A stretch of DNA of 64,000 nt from Intestinimonas sp. (GCA_022653075.1 JALCSB010000001.1:1-64000); one strand, 5' to 3'. Shown: positions 19,004-28,996, counted from the first letter of the stretch. Numbers and translations are program-made. The notes: generated by a model not told the origin, from the letters alone.

Positions 19004-20299
19004 CTATTTGAGCGAATCCGGGATAACCGCGCAGGTCAGCAGATCATCATAGGTCTGCCGCCGGACGATGAGCTCCGGGCGCCCTTCCTTTACAAGTATG
19101 ACGGCGGGAATGGGATTATGATTGTAGTTGCTGGCCATGGAATAGCCGTAGGCGCCGGTGGAAAAGACGGCGAAAATGTCGCCGCTTCTGGCAGGGGGAA
19201 GCATTACATCCCGCATGAGAAGATCGCCCGACTCACAGCACTTGCCGCATACGGTGACCTGCTCGGTGGCGGGTTCGTCGGCGCGGCCTGCCAGCATACC
19301 CTTGTAAACGGCCTGGTAGAGTGCGGGCCGAATGTTGTCCGTCATGCCGCCATCCACCGAAATGTACTTGCGCACACCGGGGATTTCCTTAATAGAACCC
19401 ACGGTATAGAGTGTAATGCCCGCCTCGCCTACAATACTGCGGCCCGGCTCGATAACCACTGCGGGGCGTTCTATGCCCTCGTCGGCGCAGAACTGATTGA
19501 GGCGGGTCATGACGGGGTCAAGGAAATAGGAATAGGGGCGGCGCTCTTCCCCGGTGTAACGGATGCCGTAACCGCCGCCGATATTCAGTTCCCGGACAGA
19601 GAAACCAAACCGCTTTCGGGTTTCGCGGACAAGCCCGAGCGCCACCTCCAGCGCCTGAAGATAAGGCGTGTTGTCGAACAGCTGGGAGCCGACATGGTAG
19701 TGGAACCCCAGAAAGTTCACAAACTCGGAGCGGATGGCGGCCTCCACGGCGGGATAGATGACGGTATCCTCCAGGGGGATACCGAATTTAGAGTCCTTTT
19801 TGCCAGTGACGATATAGTCGTGGGTGCTGGCCTTTACACCGGGTGTGATCCGGTAGAGAACATTCATCCGTACTCCCTTTTTGCGGCAGATGGACTCCAG
19901 AAGAGGCAACTCCTGCAGGCCGTCGATAATGATGCGGCCGATTCCGGCATCCACGGCCAGCTCCAGTTCAGAGGGCAGCTTATTGTTGCCGTTAAATTCA
20001 ATGCGTTCCGGAGGAAAACCGGCGCGGAGGGCGGTATACAGTTCGCCGCCCGATACTACGTCGATGCACATGCCCTCCCGCATAACCAGACGCAGCATGG
20101 CCGGGGTGCAGAACGCCTTACAGGCGTAGGCCACCCGCGTGTTGTAATATTTCTCTAGAAAACAAGACCGAAGCTCGGAAAAACGGGACACGATCTCCGT
20201 TTCAGAAAAAATGTAGAGTGGGGTGCCGTACTGCGCCGCCAGTGCGGTCGTATCGCAGCCGTCAAAAAAAAGAATGCCGTTCCTGATTTCCTTTACCAT
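19004..20299 (-). CDS. lysA: Diaminopimelate decarboxylase
   Basis: VAYACKAFCTPAMLRL; GFHYHVGSQLFD; LNIGGGYGIRYT; EPGRSIVGEAG; CGKCCESGDLL. Confidence 0.97.
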   Translation of the reverse strand: MVKEIRNGILFFDGCDTTALAAQYGTPLYIFSETEIVSRFSELRSCFLEKYYNTRVAYACKAFCTPAMLRLVMREGMCIDVVSGGELYTALRAGFPPERIEFNGNNKLPSELELAVDAGIGRIIIDGLQELPLLESICRKKGVRMNVLYRITPGVKASTHDYIVTGKKDSKFGIPLEDTVIYPAVEAAIRSEFVNFLGFHYHVGSQLFDNTPYLQALEVALGLVRETRKRFGFSVRELNIGGGYGIRYTGEERRPYSYFLDPVMTRLNQFCADEGIERPAVVIEPGRSIVGEAGITLYTVGSIKEIPGVRKYISVDGGMTDNIRPALYQAVYKGMLAGRADEPATEQVTVCGKCCESGDLLMRDVMLPPARSGDIFAVFSTGAYGYSMASNYNHNPIPAVILVKEGRPELIVRRQTYDDLLTCAVIPDSLK

Positions 20300-20483
20300 A
20301 TAATCTGGGCTCCTTTTTGGTGGGAATGATGAATTGGTTCTCGCGGTCACATGGCCTTGATTTTGCCTTACACGATCCTCCACAAAAACGGCGATCATGA
20401 CCACTTTGCGGCTATTATAGCACAGGTCGGCAGGCCCTGTAAAAAATTTCGGGGAAAAAACTTGACGCTGGGTCCGGCGGGGC

Positions 20484-20524
20484 AGCGTGCAAATCCGCAC
20501 TCCGCCCCGCCGGGCTTTGAGGCA
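20484..20524. other. attR of element 1
   Basis: Core CCCCG 20505-20509 plus TTGAGGCA arm (20517-20524); joins element to dpaA middle segment. Confidence 0.75.
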
Positions 20525-20850
20525 AGGTCAATGACTAGTGTGTCGGGCCTCAGCTCGGCAAGACGGTCCTCATTAAGCACGCGGGCGGGTACGGTGTTAA
20601 TCAGCAGGTCATAGCTGCAGAGCCAGCCATCCAGCGTGGAGATCTGTTCCGCGCAGCAGCCGTAGGCCTCTGCCCAGACTAGATCAGACCATTTTCGGGC
20701 CGCCACGGTGACACGCGCGCCCAGCGCGTGAAGGCGATGGGCCACCAGCTTTCCCAAACGTCCATAGCCCAGTACCATGGCCCGGCAGCCGTGCAGGGTG
20801 ATGGGCAGTTCCTCCATGGCGATTTGAACGGCCCCTTCCGCAGTAGGTAC
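20505..20850 (-). CDS. dpaA: dpaA middle segment (Rossmann core)
   Basis: TVPTAEGAVQIAMEELPITLHGCRAMVLGYGRLGKLVAHRLHALGARVTVAAR...LLINTVPARVLNEDRLAELRPDTLVIDLASKPGG, SpoVFA-like; flanked on both sides by att cores. Confidence 0.95.
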
Positions 20851-20866
20851 CGTCTTAGCGATATCG
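20834..20866. other. attL of element 2
   Basis: CGCAGTA arm plus GGTAC core. Confidence 0.75.
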
Positions 20867-20874
20867 GTACGCTG

Positions 20875-20904
20875 TACTATTTGCCCCCATCCGCCCCATA
20901 TATA
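20875..20904 (+). promoter_or_regulatory. Sigma-E-like promoter upstream of recombinase 2
   Basis: TACTATT-N15-CATATATA, resembling KMATATT-N14/15-CATACAMT. Confidence 0.4.
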
Positions 20905-20955
20905 TGGAGGGAAAACGGGACCACCGGCGGGTGGTCGGAGAAAGGGGACGGATTC

Positions 20956-22536
20956 ATGCTGCGAGTCGCGGCTTATTGCAGGGTATCCACGGACAAGGAG
21001 GACCAGCAGCACTCATTGGAGAGCCAGCTGCGCTATTTTAACGATTACATCGGTGCCCGGGCGGACTGGGCGCTGGCGGGAATTTACGCGGACGAGGGAC
21101 TCAGCGGGACGGGTACCAAAAAACGAGTGGCCTTTCGACAGATGATGACGGATGCCAGGGAGGGCAGGCTTGACCTGATTCTAACCAAGGAGGTGTCCCG
21201 TTTTGCGAGAAACACGGTGGATGCGCTGGAGAATACCCGTACGCTCCGGCGGTACGGCGTGGGTGTGGTGTTTCTGAGTGACAATATTGATACCCGGGAA
21301 AACGACGGAGAACTGCGCCTGACCATCATGGCCAGCATTGCCCAGGAGGAATCCCGCCGGACCTCCCAGCGGGTAAAATGGGGGCAGAAACGCCGCATGG
21401 AGCAGGGTGTGGTGTTCGGCAACAACAGTATCTACGGGTTCGATCTGCACGGGGGGCAGCTCTGCGTTGTGGAGCGGGAGGCCGAAGTTGTCCGCGCCAT
21501 CTACCGGAAGTATGTGATCGAGGGAAAGGGTACCCATGTGATCGCCCGCGAGCTGTATGAGGCCGGTGTGGACCCGCCTGCTTCGCCGTGTGGACGGTGG
21601 TCACCGGCCATGGTGCGGCGGGTGCTGAGAAACGAAAAATACTGTGGTGACTTGGTTCAGAAAAAGGAGATTACGGTGGATTTTCTTACCCATCAGCGGC
21701 AGGAGAACCGGGGCGAGGAGGAACTGGTCTGCCTGCGGGACCACCACGAAGCGATTCTTCCCCGTGAGATGTGGGAGCAGGCGCAGGAGCAATTGCGGCG
21801 CAGGCGCGGCGGACGCAGTGGGACAGGCCAACGGTGCTGGTGTTCCGGAAAGGTGCGCTGCGGCATCTGCGGCGGGCGCTTTATCCTGCGTACCGCGCGG
21901 CGGCCCAACGGAGATCAATACCGCGGCTGGATCTGTAGCAGTCATGTGTATCGGAGCGGGAAACCGCCCTGTTCAGCCGGTATGGTGAATGAGCGGACGT
22001 TGGAGGCCTGCGTGCAATTTGTGTTCCGGCTGCTGCTACCGGACCCGGAGGAGACCGCGAGGCGTCTGGAGGAGGAGCTGGATGGGCTGCCCGATGAAAG
22101 AGACCGTGAGCCGCGGATCCGGGCGGAGAAACGCCTTCAAAAGCTCCAGCAGAAGAGAGCGCGGATGATGGACGCGTATTTTGACGGGACGATTCCGAAG
22201 GAGGAGATGAAGTCCCTGCGGGACCGATATGATCGGGAACGGGAGGGGCTGGAGTCCAGGCTGCGGAACTTTGACCGGAGCCGTGAGCCGGACGAGGTCA
22301 GAAAGAAGTGGGGAACTGCCGTCCGGGACAGCCTGAACGGATCAGGAGAGGTTTTTGCCACGGCGGTGCGGGAGATCACGGCCTGTGAAGCGGCGCTGCG
22401 GATCTCCATGGAAGGGCTTTCCGGACAGGTGGAGCTGCACTATGCAACCTCCGGCCGGCGGACGTCCTACCGGACCGACATCCTGGGATGGCGCCTGTTG
22501 GACAGAGCCCATCCTGCGAAAGATCCGGCAGAATAA
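20956..22536 (+). CDS. Large serine recombinase 2
   Basis: 526 aa; MLRVAAYCRVSTDKEDQQHSLESQLRYF...ILTKEVSRFARNTVDALENTR...zinc ribbon RCGICGGRF; good RBS. Confidence 0.95.
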   Translation: MLRVAAYCRVSTDKEDQQHSLESQLRYFNDYIGARADWALAGIYADEGLSGTGTKKRVAFRQMMTDAREGRLDLILTKEVSRFARNTVDALENTRTLRRYGVGVVFLSDNIDTRENDGELRLTIMASIAQEESRRTSQRVKWGQKRRMEQGVVFGNNSIYGFDLHGGQLCVVEREAEVVRAIYRKYVIEGKGTHVIARELYEAGVDPPASPCGRWSPAMVRRVLRNEKYCGDLVQKKEITVDFLTHQRQENRGEEELVCLRDHHEAILPREMWEQAQEQLRRRRGGRSGTGQRCWCSGKVRCGICGGRFILRTARRPNGDQYRGWICSSHVYRSGKPPCSAGMVNERTLEACVQFVFRLLLPDPEETARRLEEELDGLPDERDREPRIRAEKRLQKLQQKRARMMDAYFDGTIPKEEMKSLRDRYDREREGLESRLRNFDRSREPDEVRKKWGTAVRDSLNGSGEVFATAVREITACEAALRISMEGLSGQVELHYATSGRRTSYRTDILGWRLLDRAHPAKDPAE

Positions 22537-22542
22537 TAAATA

Positions 22543-22580
22543 GCTCGGGCCGGAAATCAAATCTCCGGTCCGAGCTTTTC
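22543..22580 (+). terminator. Terminator after recombinase 2
   Basis: GCTCGGGCCGGA-loop-TCCGGTCCGAGC TTTTC. Confidence 0.75.
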
Positions 22581-22691
22581 TAATGAAAAGGCGGGAAATA
22601 TTTTTCAAAAAACTGAAAAATATAACCAAAAAGTAACCAACATATTTTATACTGTACCTACAGAGCGAAACACACGAAAGGGGATAAGCGA

Positions 22692-23132
22692 ATGGACGGT
22701 ATTTCACAGCGCTTTGTCCGGTATGAGACGCGGATTACGTTTATTCATGTCTACTCTTATGAAAACCGAAATCCCAAGGGGGTCCTTTCCAACCCCTTTT
22801 ATCCCAAAGATCAGGCATTTGACGGACTGATTCAATTACTGAATCTCATTGAGAATATGCTCAATGCGCTTGGGCTTTCTCAGCAGAATGTGGAGCAGCG
22901 GGTATTTCATCAGATGAAAAAAACGTTTGCAAAGTCGCAGCCGGCCCCCGCACAGCCAACGAATGGAAAACCGATAGCCTCTTTCCAGATCAGTGTTCTG
23001 TTTCGGCAGAACGCCAGTTGGCAGGGAAGCGTTCGCTGGATCGACTGCAACCTCGAGGCACAGTTTCGCAGTGTTCTGGAGTTAATCGGCCTGCTGGACA
23101 GCGCGCTGTCCGTGCAGAAGCCCCCGCTTTGA
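22692..23132 (+). CDS. Hypothetical protein in element 2
   Basis: 146 aa ORF with upstream GAAAGGGG RBS; no family recognised. Confidence 0.55.
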   Translation: MDGISQRFVRYETRITFIHVYSYENRNPKGVLSNPFYPKDQAFDGLIQLLNLIENMLNALGLSQQNVEQRVFHQMKKTFAKSQPAPAQPTNGKPIASFQISVLFRQNASWQGSVRWIDCNLEAQFRSVLELIGLLDSALSVQKPPL

Positions 23133-23195
23133 GATTAAGAAGGAGCCAGTTTGCATTCTCCGTATATACTGTGATTTTGAATGTTCATAACATAA

Positions 23196-23236
23196 AAAAG
23201 TGTCACAGGAATCGGCCTGTGACAGCTTTTTTATAG
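23196..23236. terminator. Bidirectional terminator
   Basis: AAAAAAGTGTCACAGG-loop-CCTGTGACAGCTTTTTT between convergent genes. Confidence 0.8.
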
Positions 23237-23241
23237 ACAAT

Positions 23242-24240
23242 TCAGTGTGAAGTGATTTCACCGGATAGGCTGCGGACAAAGAGACTGTGAATACGCTCCG
23301 GATCTTCGGTTTGCCCTAAAACCCACATGAGCTTGGTGACGGCGGCCTCGGTGGTCATATCGTATCCTTGAATCACACCTTGAGCCAAGGCTTTCTGTCC
23401 GGCCTGGTAAAGAGAAAAATTGCTGCTCTCGTACAGGCACTGGCTGCATACGACTACCGTCATGCCGTGCTGCACGGCCTTGTGGAGTTTGGCAATCAGA
23501 TTGCGCCGGATAAAGTGAAGCCCACCGGCACCGAAAGCCTCAATAACCACGCCGCGGTAATGCATCCGCAGCAGCATATCAAAAATTTCCGGGTTAAGGC
23601 CCGGCGTCAGTTTAATAAGAAACACATCCCGGCACAAAGCGTCCCGCAGGGCAGGTGTTTTTTCCCGAAAAGGCGGCAGCGCGGAAGAATCAAGCCGGAG
23701 CCCGCCGCCGTCCACCTGAGCGACCAGCGGCCAGTTCACGCTTTCAAAGGCGTCAAAACCGGTGGTGCGGGTTTTAACGGCGCGGCAGCCCAAGATGACC
23801 TTACGGTTAAAGGCCAGGAAAATACCGGGTGTTTCGGTGGCGGCCATGGCAAAGGCCACGCGGAGATTTTCCAGCCCGTCGCTCAGGGGGTGCTCAATGG
23901 GAAGCTGAGAGCCGGTAAGTACGACTGGAATTTGCAGGCCGGGGAGCATAAAGGAGAGGACAGAGGAGGTATAGGCCATGGTGTCAGTACCATGGGTGAT
24001 CACCACGCCGTCAAAAGAAGAGGCGGCGGCGAACACATGCCGGGCAATCAGATGCCATTCCTCCGGCTGGATATTGGAACTGTCCAGGTGGAGAATATCA
24101 CGCACGGTGACCTTGTAGCTGTCCAGAAGCCCGGTCAGCCGTTTGATCAGCGTACCGCCGTCCATACCGGGCGCCAGTCCCTCCGAAGTGGGGCGGGAGG
24201 CAATGGTGCCGCCCGTGGTTAAAAGCAAAATATGTTTCAT
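23242..24240 (-). CDS. ansA: L-asparaginase
   Basis: ILLLTTGGTIAS; VVITHGTDTMAYTSSVLSFML. Confidence 0.92.
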   Translation of the reverse strand: MKHILLLTTGGTIASRPTSEGLAPGMDGGTLIKRLTGLLDSYKVTVRDILHLDSSNIQPEEWHLIARHVFAAASSFDGVVITHGTDTMAYTSSVLSFMLPGLQIPVVLTGSQLPIEHPLSDGLENLRVAFAMAATETPGIFLAFNRKVILGCRAVKTRTTGFDAFESVNWPLVAQVDGGGLRLDSSALPPFREKTPALRDALCRDVFLIKLTPGLNPEIFDMLLRMHYRGVVIEAFGAGGLHFIRRNLIAKLHKAVQHGMTVVVCSQCLYESSNFSLYQAGQKALAQGVIQGYDMTTEAAVTKLMWVLGQTEDPERIHSLFVRSLSGEITSH

Positions 24241-24257
24241 TATGTACTCCGGCATTA

Positions 24258-24809
24258 TTAGGAATCGTCTTCCTCGAAGGTGAGAGTAAGACGGGCAAAG
24301 TCCACCATGGTGGCCTTAAGCTGACTTAAAAATTTTTCAGGTGGGAGACATTCCGGCCCGGTAAGCCAGCGGATAATGGCGGCAAGCAGCGCGTCGCTGA
24401 AGAACGTGATATAGAACTGCGGGTCGTCGATGTCCTGAAACAGGTCCTGTGTCAGCAAAAAGAGAAAGGGTTCCATCGTCTCGGAAAAGTAGGAGCGGAA
24501 GGAATTTTGTCCTTGAATTTCCAGTGCGTTGCGGTAAAAATCACGCTCGCTGTAAAAGTACCGGCAGATATCGGTGATAAGGCCCCAACTGGATAAGTAG
24601 TCTTTTTTCTGAATCGTCTGGATGAACTCGGTATAAAACACCCAATTGACCAAATCATGTTTATCCTTAAAATGATAATAGAAACTCTTGCGACTCATCC
24701 CGCAGGTTTCGCAGATGTCGCCCACACTGATTTTGGAAAAGGGCTGCTGTGCCATAAGTTTTTTCATCGTTCTGGCAAGCGCCTGTTTGGTGATGTTGGA
24801 ATCCGGCAT
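24258..24809 (-). CDS. TetR family transcriptional regulator
   Basis: HTH TKQALARTMKKLMAQQPFSKISVGDICETCGMSRKSFYYHFKDKHDLVNWVF. Confidence 0.85.
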   Translation of the reverse strand: MPDSNITKQALARTMKKLMAQQPFSKISVGDICETCGMSRKSFYYHFKDKHDLVNWVFYTEFIQTIQKKDYLSSWGLITDICRYFYSERDFYRNALEIQGQNSFRSYFSETMEPFLFLLTQDLFQDIDDPQFYITFFSDALLAAIIRWLTGPECLPPEKFLSQLKATMVDFARLTLTFEEDDS

Positions 24810-24976
24810 GTGCTCACCTCACTGCTCTGCGTCCCACATTTTGTATAAGACAGTATAGCATATTTTCATTGGCAGGGCAAGCATGCTTGGAATATTGTGA
24901 CAGAATGGAAGAAAAGAAGAGAAAAAAACCAAGGTTTCAAGAAAAAAATTAAAAAGAATTTGAAGAGGTTAGAACC

Positions 24977-26293
24977 TTACCCGCAGCCGGGCACGGTCTC
25001 CCCCAGCAGAAAGTGTTCCGACGAACCGGTGATACGGACGGTGCGGATTTGATTGTGCAACTGGGTACCGGGAGCGCGGACGCAGATATAATTCGGCGCA
25101 TGGCCCTGCCACAGCCCGCCTTTTTCCTCTTCAAACAGAACGGGTAAGGCTTTACCGACCCAACTCCGCAGCCAGACGCGCTCCAGTTCCGCGGCGACGG
25201 CGGCGGCCCGGTGGGCGCGGTCTTCCTTTACGGCGCGGGGGATCTGATTGAGCTGTGCCCCTGCCGACGTGCCGGCGCGGCGGGAGTAAGGAAAAATGTG
25301 CATGGCGGAGAAGGCACAGCGCCGTACAAAGGCCAGTGTGGCCTGAAATTCCGCTTCGGTCTCACCGGGAAAGCCGACGATCAAATCGGTGGTAATGCCG
25401 GGACGATCGAAGAAGCTTCGAAGAAGCTCTACGGATTCCAGATACCGGGCCGTGTCGTACTTCCGATTCATGCGGCACAGGACGCTGTCGCAGCCGCTCT
25501 GCATGGACAGATGGAAGTGGGGGCACAAATTGGAAAGACCGGCGGCACGGTGGCAGAATTCCGGTGTGATGGTACGCGGTTCCAGGGAGCCGAGACGGAC
25601 CCGCAGGTCCGGTACCGCGGCGCAGACGGTTTCTACCAGGTCGATCAGAGAAAGACCGGCGTGCAGGTCCTGGCCCCAGGAGGAGATTTCGATGCCGGTC
25701 AGCACCAGTTCCCGGTATCCGTCCTCCGCCAGCCTGCGGGCCTGCGCGGCCGCGTGTTCCGCGTCCAGAGAGCGGACGGGCCCGCGGGCATAGGGGATGA
25801 TACAGTAGGAGCAGAAATTCACGCAGCCGTCTTCCACCTTTAACATGGCGCGAGTCCGGCCTTCCAGTCCGTGGGCGGGCAGCCGCTCAAACACGCGGCG
25901 TTCCATGCTGTTATCCAGAACGCGGCGGGGGACGCCGTGCCCCGCACTCCCGCGGTCGGCGCACAGTGCCTCCAATTCATCCAAAAATGCCATACGCCCG
26001 CCGGTTCCGGAGATCAGGTCCACGCCTAATTCCGCCACCGCTTCCGGGGAGGTCTGGGCATAACAGCCGCAGACGGCCACCACGGCACCGGGGCTGCGCC
26101 TCCGTGCCTGACGGATTGCCTGGCGGGATTTCCGGTCGCTGACGGCGGTTACGGTACAGGTATTAATAATGTAGACATCCGCCGGGCGGTCAAAGGGAAC
26201 CAGAGTGTGGCCACGGGCGGCGAGCGCGCGTTCCAGCGCGGCGGTTTCATATTGATTGACCTTGCAGCCCAGGGTGTGAATGGCAATTTGCAT
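24977..26293 (-). CDS. mtaB: tRNA (t6A37) methylthiotransferase
   Basis: MQIAIHTLGCKVNQYETAALE; radical-SAM CXXXCXXC: EDGCVNFCSYCIIPYARGPVRS. Confidence 0.92.
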   Translation of the reverse strand: MQIAIHTLGCKVNQYETAALERALAARGHTLVPFDRPADVYIINTCTVTAVSDRKSRQAIRQARRRSPGAVVAVCGCYAQTSPEAVAELGVDLISGTGGRMAFLDELEALCADRGSAGHGVPRRVLDNSMERRVFERLPAHGLEGRTRAMLKVEDGCVNFCSYCIIPYARGPVRSLDAEHAAAQARRLAEDGYRELVLTGIEISSWGQDLHAGLSLIDLVETVCAAVPDLRVRLGSLEPRTITPEFCHRAAGLSNLCPHFHLSMQSGCDSVLCRMNRKYDTARYLESVELLRSFFDRPGITTDLIVGFPGETEAEFQATLAFVRRCAFSAMHIFPYSRRAGTSAGAQLNQIPRAVKEDRAHRAAAVAAELERVWLRSWVGKALPVLFEEEKGGLWQGHAPNYICVRAPGTQLHNQIRTVRITGSSEHFLLGETVPGCG

Positions 26294-26499
26294 GGTGATA
26301 ACCTCACAAAAGGAGAAACGCCGTCCCTCAGTTCTGGTGAAAATGGCTGAAATTCAGAAAAGAAACGGTGTTCTTGATTGTATTTTTCGCGCTCCTTGCT
26401 ATAATTAAAAGCATTGAATCCCTCTTATGCGGCCGGTCGCTCGGAAGATGCCGGCCGCGGGAACGGGATTATTATAACATGCGATAGGAGGGATTGACA

Positions 26500-26736
26500 A
26501 TGACCAGCTTTTCGATCATGCTGGAATCGATCGGTGACATTAAGGAGTTTGTCAATGCAGCCAGCCGTCTGGACTGCGAAGTCGACGTGCGCAGCGGCCG
26601 TTACCTGGTGGACGGAAAATCCATAATGGGACTGTTTTCCATTGATCTGTCTGAGCCTGTTACCACGGAGGTTCACGGCACGAGCGCCCAGGGTGAGATG
26701 TTCCGTCAGGCCATTGCCCGCTTTGTAAAGGAGTAA
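26500..26736 (+). CDS. HPr-fold protein lacking the active-site His
   Basis: 78 aa with DGKSIMGLFSIDLSEPVTTEVHG motif but no GLHARP. Confidence 0.7.
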   Translation: MTSFSIMLESIGDIKEFVNAASRLDCEVDVRSGRYLVDGKSIMGLFSIDLSEPVTTEVHGTSAQGEMFRQAIARFVKE

Positions 26737-26739
26737 TTC

Positions 26740-27354
26740 GTGGCATATCATTTTTTCGCAATGATTTCCCGCATGCGCTATATCAGCCGGTGGGGGCTGA
26801 TGCGGAATACCTTTCGTGAAAATATTCAGGAGCATTCTCATATGGTGGCTGTGATTGCCCACGCGCTGGCTGTGATCCGCCGGGACGTTTATGGCGGAAG
26901 CATTGACCCGGGTGCGGTGGCGGTCGCCGCTTTATACCATGACGCGCCGGAAATTCTGACTGGCGATCTGCCCACACCCATCAAATATTACAACCCGGAG
27001 ATTCGGGATGCCTACAAAAAGGTAGAGAGCGTGTCCGCGCGAACACTCCTATCGCTGCTTCCAGCCGCTCTTCGCCCGGCTTACGAGCCGCTGCTGGAGG
27101 AGAACCCGGAGAGTGAAACCTATGCCTTGGTGAAAGCGGCGGATAAACTTTCGGCCTATGTAAAATGTATGGAGGAATTGGAAGCCGGGAACCATGAGTT
27201 TGATCAGGCGGCCCGGCAGACGCTGGCCGCTCTTAAGGCATCTCCGCTGCCTGAGGTACATTATTTTATGGATGAGTTTGTACCCGGTTTTGGCCTTACC
27301 CTGGATGAACTCCAGTCTTCTCATATGAAAAACAGAAAGGATGATCGAGCATGA
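26740..27354 (+). CDS. HD-domain 5'-nucleotidase (YfbR-like)
   Basis: [43 protein letters not shown]...[18 protein letters not shown]. Confidence 0.85.
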   Translation: MAYHFFAMISRMRYISRWGLMRNTFRENIQEHSHMVAVIAHALAVIRRDVYGGSIDPGAVAVAALYHDAPEILTGDLPTPIKYYNPEIRDAYKKVESVSARTLLSLLPAALRPAYEPLLEENPESETYALVKAADKLSAYVKCMEELEAGNHEFDQAARQTLAALKASPLPEVHYFMDEFVPGFGLTLDELQSSHMKNRKDDRA

Positions 27355-27623
27355 CAAGAGCCATTGTAACCGTACTGGGGAAGGACCGGGTAGGTATTAT
27401 GTCCTTTGCCTGTACCTTGCTGGCACAGCACAATATCAACATCCTGGATATCAGTCAGACCATTTTGCAGGATTATTTTACCATGGTCATGCTGGTGGAC
27501 GCCACCGGCTGCGACCTGCCCTTTGCGGAACTGGCGACTCTGCTGGAGAACCAGGGGAAAACACGGGACCTCGCGATCCACATTCAGCGCGAGGATCTGT
27601 TCAACGCCATGCACCGGATTTGA
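27351..27623 (+). CDS. ACT domain protein (UPF0237)
   Basis: [50 protein letters not shown]. Confidence 0.9.
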   Translation: MTRAIVTVLGKDRVGIMSFACTLLAQHNINILDISQTILQDYFTMVMLVDATGCDLPFAELATLLENQGKTRDLAIHIQREDLFNAMHRI

Positions 27624-27637
27624 GAGGGGCGGGAAGA

Positions 27638-28996
27638 ATGATCAATACCAATGAAATTATGGATACCATCCATATGATCGACCAGCAGCATCTGGATGTA
27701 CGGACCATCACCATGGGTATCTCTCTTCTGGACTGCGCGGACGCCAATGCCGACACCGCCTGCCGCAAAATCTATGATAAGATCTGCCGGAAAGCGGAGC
27801 ACCTGGTCCGGACCGGCTGCGACATCGAGCGGGAGTTTGGCATTCCCATTGTGCATAAGCGGATTTCCGTCACGCCCATCGCGCTGGTGGCCGGCGCGTC
27901 GGAGGCGGAGGATTATGTCCCGTTTGCCGCAGCGCTGGACCGGGCTGCACAGACCTGCGGCGTTAACTTTATCGGCGGGTTCTCCGCGCTGGTGCAGAAA
28001 GGATTCACGCCCGGGGACCGCCGGCTTATCGCCGCCATACCGGAGGCGCTGGCCACCACTGAGCTGGTCTGTTCCTCGGTGAATGTGGGTTCCACAAAGG
28101 CTGGCATCAACATGGACGCGGTGGCACAGATGGGGCAAACCATTAAAAAATGCGCCGAGCTGACCAAAGAGCGGGGCGGTTTCGGCTGCGCCAAACTGGT
28201 GGTGTTCTGCAATGCCGTGGAGGACAACCCCTTTATGGCTGGCGCGTTCCATGGCGTGGGCGAGGGAGACTGTGTCATTAACGTGGGCGTTTCCGGCCCG
28301 GGTGTGGTCTACCACGCGTTGCAGAGTGTAAAGGGGAGGCCCTTTGACGACGTGGCGGAGACCATTAAAAAGACCGCTTTCCGCATTACCAGGATGGGCC
28401 AGCTGGTGGCTCAGGAGGCATCCCGCCGGCTGGATGTGCCGTTCGGCATTGTGGACCTGTCTCTGGCGCCCACGCCCGCCGTGGGCGATTCGGTGGCCCG
28501 CATTCTGGAGGAAATGGGTTTGGAAGTTTGCGGAACGCACGGCACCACTGCGGCGCTTGCTCTGCTCAACGATGCGGTCAAAAAGGGCGGTGTCATGGCG
28601 TCCTCCCATGTGGGCGGACTGTCCGGCGCCTTTATCCCCGTCTCCGAGGATGAGGGAATGATCGCCGCCGCCCGTTCCGGCGCGCTGCAGCTGGACAAGC
28701 TGGAGGTTATGACCTGCGTGTGCTCCGTTGGCCTGGATATGATCGCCGTCCCCGGTGACACCTCCGCCGAAACCATCTCCGCCATTATTGCGGATGAGAC
28801 CGCCATCGGCATGGTAAATACCAAGACCACCGCCGTGCGTATCATTCCCGCACCTGGCAAGCAGGTGGGGGACACAGTGGAATTCGGCGGCCTGCTGGGT
28901 TCCGCCCCCGTTATGCCCGTACACTCCTTTAGCAGCGAGGCGTTTGTCCATCGCGGAGGGCGTATCCCTGCTCCAATGCAGAGCCTGAAGAACTAA
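27638..28996 (+). CDS. PFL/UPF0210 family protein
   Basis: [27 protein letters not shown]...; pairs with upstream ACT gene as usual. Confidence 0.88.
   Translation: MINTNEIMDTIHMIDQQHLDVRTITMGISLLDCADANADTACRKIYDKICRKAEHLVRTGCDIEREFGIPIVHKRISVTPIALVAGASEAEDYVPFAAALDRAAQTCGVNFIGGFSALVQKGFTPGDRRLIAAIPEALATTELVCSSVNVGSTKAGINMDAVAQMGQTIKKCAELTKERGGFGCAKLVVFCNAVEDNPFMAGAFHGVGEGDCVINVGVSGPGVVYHALQSVKGRPFDDVAETIKKTAFRITRMGQLVAQEASRRLDVPFGIVDLSLAPTPAVGDSVARILEEMGLEVCGTHGTTAALALLNDAVKKGGVMASSHVGGLSGAFIPVSEDEGMIAAARSGALQLDKLEVMTCVCSVGLDMIAVPGDTSAETISAIIADETAIGMVNTKTTAVRIIPAPGKQVGDTVEFGGLLGSAPVMPVHSFSSEAFVHRGGRIPAPMQSLKN

Larger units (their letters stand above)
16396..20504. mobile_element. dpaA-intervening element 1 (about 4.1 kb): serine recombinase, dapF, lysA
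   Basis: Bounded by shared CCCCG core (16396-16400 and 20505-20509) at precise dpaA breakpoints; recombinase at left end. Confidence 0.88.

Noticed and set aside
20395-21012. 205-aa minus-strand ORF as a standalone protein
   Set aside because: Both ends are element sequence; only 20505-20850 is DpaA-like.
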